This document shows positions 58,901 through 64,000 of a stretch of 64,000 nucleotides of DNA, one piece after another. Within the stretch, counting starts at the first letter, position 1. Every line of letters begins with the position of its first letter. Made by a program: the position numbers and the translations under genes. The stretch is from Zea mays (lineage: Eukaryota > Streptophyta > Magnoliopsida > Poales > Poaceae): NCBI RefSeq assembly GCF_902167145.1, contig NC_050096.1, positions 198,726,566 through 198,790,565 on the forward strand. The letters run 5' to 3'. Under the pieces are notes generated by a model. The model was not told where the DNA came from. It did not search any database and saw only the letters and a program-made list of their open reading frames with translations.

Positions 58901-59187
58901 ACATTTGTAAATAGACAATTATATCCCATATTACATAATTGACTGACAGATAGTAAATTATATCCAAGAGACTCAACTAAAAACACATTAGAGATAGAGT
59001 GCTCATTGGATATCGCAATCTTGCCTAAACCTTTCACCTTGCCTTGGTTCCCATCACCGAATATGATTGAATCTTGGGAATCCTTATTCTTGACGTAGGA
59101 GGTGAACATCTTCTTTTCCCCCGTCATATGGTTTGTGCATCCGCTGTCGATAATCCAGCTTGAGCCCCCGGATGCATAAACCTGCAA
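55981..59187 (-). CDS. Sirevirus pol polyprotein, intact 1068 codons
   Basis: Domains in order (residues): protease DSGCTNH at 14-20; GAG-pre-integrase [15 protein letters not shown] (143-157) with C179/C182; integrase catalytic D210 (HMDLF), D273 (RSDNGSEF) and E309 (NGVVERKN); acidic linker at about 460-520; reverse transcriptase with [12 protein letters not shown] and YVDD at 752-755; RNase H with [19 protein letters not shown] and final TKPLDEKTF. No stops. [10 protein letters not shown] has R where these proteins normally have G (HMDLFGP), a change that may weaken integrase. It starts just after the gag stop in another frame, so expression needs frameshifting, readthrough or a separate mRNA; TTGCAG lies just before the first ATG. 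Confidence 0.93.
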   Translation of the reverse strand: MQVYASGGSSWIIDSGCTNHMTGEKKMFTSYVKNKDSQDSIIFGDGNQGKVKGLGKIAISNEHSISNVFLVESLGYNLLSVSQLCNMGYNCLFTNVDVSVFRRSDGSLAFKGVLDGKLYLVDFAKEEASLDACLIAKTSMGWLWHRRLAHVGMKNLHKLLKGEHVIGLTNVQFEKDRPCAACQAGKQVGGAHHSKNVMTTSRPLELLHMDLFRPVAYLSIGGSKYGLVIVDDFSRFTWVFFLQDKSETQGTLKRFLRRAQNEFEFKVKKIRSDNGSEFKNLQVEEFLDEEGIKHEFSAPYTPQQNGVVERKNRTLIDMARTMLGEFKTPECFWSEAVNTACHAINRVYLHRLLKKTSYELLTGNKPNVSYFRVFGSKCYILVKKGRNSKFAPKAVEGFLLGYDSNTKAYRVFNKSSGLVEVSSDVVFDETNGSPREQVVDLDDVDEEDIPTAAIRTMAIGDVRPQEQLEQDQPSSLTMVHPPTQDDEQVPQVESLDQGGAQDDQVMEEEAQPAPPTQVRAMIQRDHPVDQILGDISKGVTTRSRLVNFCEHYSFVSSIEPFRVEEALLDPDWVLAMQEELNNFKRNEVWTLVPRPKQNVVGTKWVFRNKQDEHGVVTRNKARLVAKGYAQVAGLDFEETFAPVARLESIRILLAYAAHHSFRLYQMDVKSAFLNGPIKEEVYVEQPPGFEDERYPDHVCKLSKALYGLKQAPRAWYECLRDFLIANAFKVGKADPTLFTKTCDGDLFVCQIYVDDIIFGSTNQKSCEEFSRVMTQKFEMSMMGELNYFLGFQVKQLKDGTFISQTKYTQDLLKRFGMKDAKPAKTPMGTDGHTDLNKGGKSVDQKAYRSMIGSLLYLCASRPDIMLSVCMCARFQSDPKECHLVAVKRILRYLVATPCFGIWYPKGSNFDLIGYSDSDYAGCKVDRKSTSGTCQFLGRSLVSWNSKKQTSVALSTAEAEYVAAGQCCAQLLWMRQTLRDFGYNLSKVPLLCDNESAIRMAENPVEHSRTKHIDIRHHFLRDHQQKGDIKVFHVSTENQLADIFTKPLDEKTFCRLRSELNILDSRNLD

Positions 59188-59194
59188 GACAAAT

Positions 59195-61589
59195 TTAGGC
59201 TTGGGTCTTAGGTACCCAACTCTTGTTGGGTCCTACAAGGTTAGTCACAATTTCCTTAGGGACCCAAATGCAAGCTTTATCACCCTTGCATTTTGCCCCT
59301 AATTTCCTAGCAACTATCTTCCTATCCTTTCTACAAATAGCAAAGGAAGCACTTAAAGCATGATAAATTGTAGAGGGACCATTCATAACTTTTCTAGGAA
59401 CATGAACAATATTCTTCCTAGGCACATGATGAATATTTTTCCTAGGCATATCTCTATCATGCATAACATGAGAACTAGAAGCAGTCATAGCATAAGAGTC
59501 ATAAGCATGTGAATCAAACACATCATAACCTCTAAAAGCATTTCTAGAATATCTCCTATCATGGTACATGAAAGCATGGTTCTTTTTAACATTACTAGCC
59601 ATAGGAGCCTTCCCTTTCTCCTTGGTGGAGATGGGAGTCTTATGGCTTGTTAAGTTCTTGGCTTCCCTCTTGAAGCCAAGTCCATCCTTAATTGAGGGGT
59701 GTCTACCAATAGTGTAGGCATCCCTTGCAAATTTTAGTTTTTCAAACACTCTTGCTAGTCTTAAGTTGGGCATTAAGACTAGCTAATTCATCATTCAATT
59801 TTGAAATAGAAACTAAGTGTTCACTACAAGCATTAAAATCAACATCCTTACACCTAGTGCAAATTTCAACATGTTCAACACAAGAGTTGGATTTATTTGC
59901 TTCTACTAGTTTAGCATTTAAATCATTGTTAACACCTTTTAAAGTAGAGATAGTTTCATGACAAGTAGATAGTTCACAAGAAATCATTTCATTTCTTTTA
60001 ACTTCTAGAGCAAGAGAGTTTTGTGCACTAACAAATTTATCATGCTCTTCATACAAAAGATCTTCTTGTTTCTCTAAGAGTCTATCCTTTTCATTCAAGG
60101 CATCAATCAATTCATTAATCTTATCTATTTTAGTTCTATCCAAACCCTTGAACAAGCTAGAGTAATCTATTTCTTCATCACTAGACTCCTCATCACTAGA
60201 AGAATCATAAGTACTAGAGTTACGAGTGATTACCTTATTTTCCCTTGCCATAAGGCAAGTGTGATGCTCGTTGGGGAAGAGAGCCGATTTGTTGAAGGCG
60301 GTGGCGGCGAGTCCTTCGTCGTCGGAGTCGGACGAAGAGCAATCCGAATCCCACTCCTTTCCAAGGTGTGCTTCGCCTTTGGCCTTCTTGTAAACTTTCT
60401 TGTTTTCTTTCTTCCCATTCTTTCCTTGCTCCTGGTCGCTCTCATTATCAGGACAGTTAGCAATAAAATGACCAACCTTACCACATTTGAAGCATGATCG
60501 TTTCCCTTTTGTCTTGGTCTTGTTTGGCTGCCCCTTGCGACCCTTTAGCGCTGTCTTGAAGCGCTTGATGATGAGGGCCATCTCTTCATCATTGAGCCCG
60601 GCCGCCTCAACTTGCGCCACCTTGCTAGGTAGTGTCTCCTTGCTCCTTGTTGCCTTGAGAGCAATGGGTTGAGGCTCGTGGATTGGACCGTTCAACGCGT
60701 CGTCAACGTATCTCGCCTCCTTGATCATCATCCGCCCGCTTACGAATTTTCCGAGTACCTCCTCGGGCGTCATCGTCGTGTACCTGGGATTCTCACGAAT
60801 ATTGTTTACTAGATGAGGATCAAGAACGGTAAAGGACCTTAGCATTAGGCGGACGACGTCGTGGTTCGTCCATCGCGTGCTTCCGTAGCTCCTTATTTTG
60901 TTGATAAGGGTCTTGAGCCGGTTGTAAGTTTGGGTTGGCTCCTCTCCCCTTATCATTGCGAATCGTCCAAGCTCGCCCTCCACCAACTCCATTTTAGTGA
61001 GCATGGTGATGTCGTTCCCCTCGTGAGAGATCTTGAGGGTGTCCCATATCTGCTTGGCATTGTCCAAGCCGCTCACCTTATTGTACTCTTCCCTGCACAA
61101 AGATGCTAAGAGAACAGTAGTAGCTTGTGCATTTCTATGGATTTGTTCATTTATAAGCATAGGGCTATCCGAGCTATCAAATTTCATTCCATTCTCTACA
61201 ATCTCCCATATGCTTGGATGGAGAGAGAATAAGTGACTACGCATTTTGTGACTCCAAAATCCGTAGTCCTCCCCATCAAAGTGTGGAGGTTTGCCAAGAG
61301 GAATAGAAAGCAAATGCGAATTCGAACTATGTGGAATACGAGAATAATCAAATGAAAAGTTCGAATTGACCGTCTTCCTGTAGTCGTTGTCGTCGTCCTT
61401 TTGGGAAGAAGCAGACTCATCGCTATCGTCGTAGTAGACGATCTCCTTGATGCGCCTTGTCTTCTTCTTCTTCCCATCTTTGCGTCTGTGGCCCGAGCCC
61501 GAGTCGTTGGACTTGTCATCCTTTGGCTCGTTGACGAAGGTCTCCTTCTCCTTGTCGTTGATCACGATTCCCTTCCCCTTAGGATCCAT
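59195..61589 (-). pseudogene. Sirevirus gag, split into two frames by one frameshift
   Basis: The N-terminal 615-codon frame (61589 down to 59742) has a Lys/Ser-rich start, a UBN2-type gag region, a zinc knuckle CFKCGKVGHFIANC at about residue 365, acidic serine runs and a coiled coil ending LNDELASLNAQLKTSKS. The frame then stops. The continuation KLKFARDAYTIGRHPSIKDG to KSWVPKTQA lies in another frame at 59773-59195. Related Sireviruses carry these parts contiguously, so a small indel near 59745-59770 has broken gag. The start ATG at 61589 is 50 bases from the LTR end. Confidence 0.88.
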
Positions 61590-61625
61590 CTCTTCGGGCG
61601 GTTAGTCCCTTTCTTGAAGAGAACG

Positions 61626-61638
61626 GCTCTGATACCAA
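61626..61638 (-). other. Primer-binding site of the recent Sirevirus
   Basis: The minus strand reads TTGGTATCAGAGC one base after the LTR end, complementary to the 3' end of initiator-Met tRNA. Confidence 0.92.
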
Positions 61639-61639
61639 T

Positions 61640-62918
61640 TGAGAGCACCTAGAGGGGGGGTGAATAGGTGATCCTGTGAAACTTGAAAACTTAAGCCACA
61701 AAAACTTGGTTAATCGTTAGCACAATGATTGCCAAGTGGCTAGAGAGGAGTCAAAACACAATAACCACAAGAAATCAATCACAGAGATGGCACGGTAGTT
61801 ATCCCGTGGTTCGGCCAAGTACAAAACTTGCCTACTCCACGTTGTGGCGTCCCAACGGACGAGAGTTGCACTCAACTCCTCTCAAGTGATCCTAGGATCA
61901 ACTTGAATACCACGGTGTTTTGCTTTTTCTTTTTTCTCAATCTCGTTTGCGAGGAATCTCCACAACTTGGAGTCTCTCGCCCTTACACTTGAAGTTCACA
62001 AAGAAGTACGGAGTAAGGGAGGGAAGCAACACACACAAATCCACAGCAAAATACGCACACACACGGCCAAGAATCGAGCTCAAATGACTATCTCAAAGTT
62101 CTCACTAGAACGGAGCTCGAATCACTGAGAATGACAAACGAATGCGCAAAGACTGAGTGTGGATGATCAAGAATGCTCTTAGGTTGCTTGATGTTCTCCT
62201 CCATGCGCCTAGGGGTCCCTTTTATAGCCCCAAGGCAGCTAGGAGCCGTTGAGAGCAAATCTGGAAGGCCATTCTTGCCTTCTGTCATCGGGCGCACCGG
62301 ACAGTCCGGTGCACACCGGACACTGTCCGGTGCCCGATTTCCTTCCTAAAATGGCGCAGCCGACCGTTGCAGATCTGGGAACCGTTGGCGCACCGGACAT
62401 GTCCGGTGCACACCGCACAGTCCGGTGCCCCCTTCCGACCGTTGGCCCGGCCACGTGTCGCGCGCAGATTCCGCGGCCGACCGTTGGCCCGGCCGACCGT
62501 TGGCTCACCGGACAGTCCGGTGCACACCGGACAGTCCGGTGAATTTTAGCCGTACGCCGTCGGCGAATTCCCGAGAGCGGCCACTTCACGCCGAGTCAGC
62601 CTGGCGCACCGGACACTGTCCGGTGCACCACCGGACAGTCCGGTGTACCACCGGACAGTCCGGTGTGCCAGACTGAGTTGAGTCTTGGCTGTACACAGCC
62701 AAGCCTTTTTCACCTCTTTTCTTTTCTTCTTCTTTCTGTTTCTAACACTTAGACAAGTATATTAGTACACAAAACCAATGTACTAAGGCTTAGAAACATA
62801 CCTTTACTCTTGATTTGCACTTTGTCCATCCATGAGCATAAATTCACATTTAAGCACTTGTGTTGGCACTCAATCACCAAAATACTTAGAAATGGCCCAA
62901 GGGCACATTTCCCTTTCA
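61640..62918 (-). repeat. 5' LTR of the recent Sirevirus (1279 bp)
   Basis: Same edges as the 3' LTR; TATA box on the minus strand at 62219-62226. Its extra length comes from two additional palindrome units and a one-base indel. Confidence 0.95.
62295..62665. repeat. Sirevirus palindrome cluster, nine copies (5' LTR)
   Basis: Same palindrome family as at 54610-54941, but with two additional CACCGGACAGTCCGGTG units (near 62522 and 62648) and one copy mutated to CACCGCACAG near 62411. Confidence 0.93.
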
Positions 62919-63960
62919 GGATCCCGTGCGCTGCTCCACGTAGAGATCTTCAAGAGCATTTTGCGTAGCCTCCAGCTCCTGGGTGTCCAGCGCCGCCTGT
63001 GCCGCTTCTAGCTGGCAGACCCTCTCCATGAGGTCAACCTCCTTCTTCACTAGCCACTCCTCGCGCTGAGCGAATGAATCATTGTGCTGATTGAGGGCAT
63101 TTTCTAGGAGGGTGACGTTGTTATCTCGCATGGTGAGGGATAGCTTCTCCTCCTTGATCTCTTTCTCAAAGATGGCAACCATGTTGGCGTTGTCCTTTAC
63201 ATCCTGGTGCCATTTGCGCAAAGTCTCAATGGTCTCCTCCTGCTGGACGCACTGGTCTTCAAGCTCCTTGCCTCTAGTTTCAAGCACGGACTGCAGCCCT
63301 GCCAGGTTGGCCTCCTTTTGGGAGACGGCCTCCTCACACTGATTCAACCCCTCCTCGCACTGGTCGAGGGTGGCGCGCTGGTCAACATGGGCATCGGTGG
63401 CCTAACGACACTCTGCCTCCTTTTAGGCCACTGCCTTCTCCTTCTGGGCCACCGCCACCTCATGGTCAAATACCTTCCAACGGTCCTTCTTGTAGGCCTC
63501 ACGGTCGTTTTGAAGCTAGGACCGTTCATAGTAGCTCGGGAGGATTCGACCTCAGTGTGTTCCATCAGCCAGATGTGCCAATCACCAAGGCGTTAGTGCT
63601 CTACTTCAAGTGCCTCCCACTCCCGCTGGAACGTTGCCTCTGTCTTGTCAAGTGCCCAGCGAGCGTGGGCCAGCACGCGGGGGAGGGGATCGCTTCTTGC
63701 TTGGAGGTTGGCAGGAGCCACGGAGGTTGGCAGGAGCCACCTCCCAAAGACAACCTCTAGCTCCTCTGGTGCGAGCTGGAGGCCAAAGCTGGACGCGCCT
63801 GCATGTTGCACTGTATCCTTTGCAATGGGGCCCTTGGGGGACTCACCTTGAAGGCCTTAGTTGTGTCTACAACGCTCGCCATTGTCGTGGCCTCCACCGC
63901 CAAATCCCCCGCTGGTACCTCAGTGGTCGGGGGCATCGTGCCGATCTTGATAGGGGTCGA
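62919..63960 (-). pseudogene. Antisense coiled-coil frame of the Tat element, N-terminal part
   Basis: Minus frames 63593-63811 (APEELEVVFGRWLLP), a broken piece, and 62916-63347 form one Glu/Gln/Leu-rich coiled coil (CEEAVSQKEANLAGLQSVLE, EKEIKEEKLSLTMRDN). Pol of the host element is on the plus strand, so this is an antisense frame. Stops and shifts occur around 63345-63590. No catalytic motif. It is cut at 62919 by the Sirevirus and resumes at 53954. Confidence 0.65.
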
Positions 63961-64000
63961 TACCCTGGCAACATCCTCGGTGGTGGCCTACTGCTAGGGG

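Larger units (their letters stand above)
53955..62918 (-). mobile_element. Recent Opie-like Sirevirus (Copia), full length, TSD GGATC
   Basis: The element is 8964 bp on the minus strand, flanked by a perfect GGATC duplication (53950-53954 and 62919-62923). It has 5' LTR 61640-62918, primer site, gag, pol, multiple polypurine tracts and 3' LTR 53955-55193. The LTRs differ by about half a dozen substitutions, a 1-bp indel and two 19-20 bp indels that are whole palindrome repeats. This implies insertion within roughly the last few hundred thousand years under the usual grass LTR clock. Confidence 0.95.

Noticed and set aside
54610..62665. Regular short palindromic repeats that look CRISPR-like
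   Set aside because: The repeats are the known Sirevirus LTR palindromes in a plant retrotransposon; spacing is irregular, spacers are not unique and no cas genes are present.

Overview
This window is repeat-dense nuclear DNA from a large-genome grass, most likely a maize-type Andropogoneae genome (Zea or a close relative). The pointers are Sirevirus (Opie/Ji-type) Copia elements whose LTRs carry the palindrome CACCGGACtGTCCGGTG, Gypsy elements nested inside one another, CACTA DNA with TTTGCCGAGTG subterminal repeats, and a grass-style MIKC MADS-box gene. I see no bacterial, organellar, rRNA or tRNA genes. The species call is inference; the element types are read from the sequence.

Left part (1-13.7 kb): a coding-free Gypsy-like element with LTRs of about 3.5 kb (partial 5' LTR 1-1291, internal 1292-4243, 3' LTR 4244-7719) sits inside the gag of a decayed plus-strand Sirevirus (7720-13726). 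That Sirevirus in turn sits inside a third LTR (13727-16069). Next comes a truncated minus-strand Gypsy element (16070-17877) and old, decayed LTR-like DNA (17878-18947). A solo LTR with a perfect 5-bp duplication GCCAG follows (18953-23728, minus); it is a second, inverted copy of the 13.7-16 kb LTR and carries a one-ended CACTA remnant with a long hairpin. More Gypsy debris runs to about 26 kb.

Gene island (26-35 kb): the only cellular gene I can support is a MADS-box transcription factor on the plus strand. Exon 1 (27156-27394) and exon 2 (33434-33530) join in frame and resemble the grass FLC/ODDSOC/OsMADS51-type clade. Its 6-kb first intron holds an apparently complete Hopscotch-like Copia element (28088-32885) with matching 241-bp LTRs, a perfect GAGTT duplication and one uninterrupted 1421-codon gag-pol frame. 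No keratin-like (K) domain exon is recognisable downstream. A decayed LINE with an inserted MITE follows at 34.0-35.3 kb.

Right part (36-64 kb): old minus-strand Copia fragments (36.4-50.1 kb) include three related LTR stretches, a gag and a pol. The integrase of that pol is split by a solo Gypsy LTR (46610-49235), which itself holds a hAT-type element with an 8-bp duplication (47544-48669). From 50098 a plus-strand Tat-lineage Gypsy element runs off the right edge, with 5' LTR, decayed integrase and an antisense coiled-coil reading frame. It is interrupted by a recent Opie-like Sirevirus on the minus strand (53955-62918, duplication GGATC) with an intact 1068-codon pol and a gag split by one frameshift.

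Overall this is one interrupted regulatory gene among at least a dozen mobile elements. I found no clearly new biological system. The best leads are the young insertion in the MADS intron, the coding-free long-LTR element with internal degenerate repeats, and the CACTA remnant with a long hairpin.
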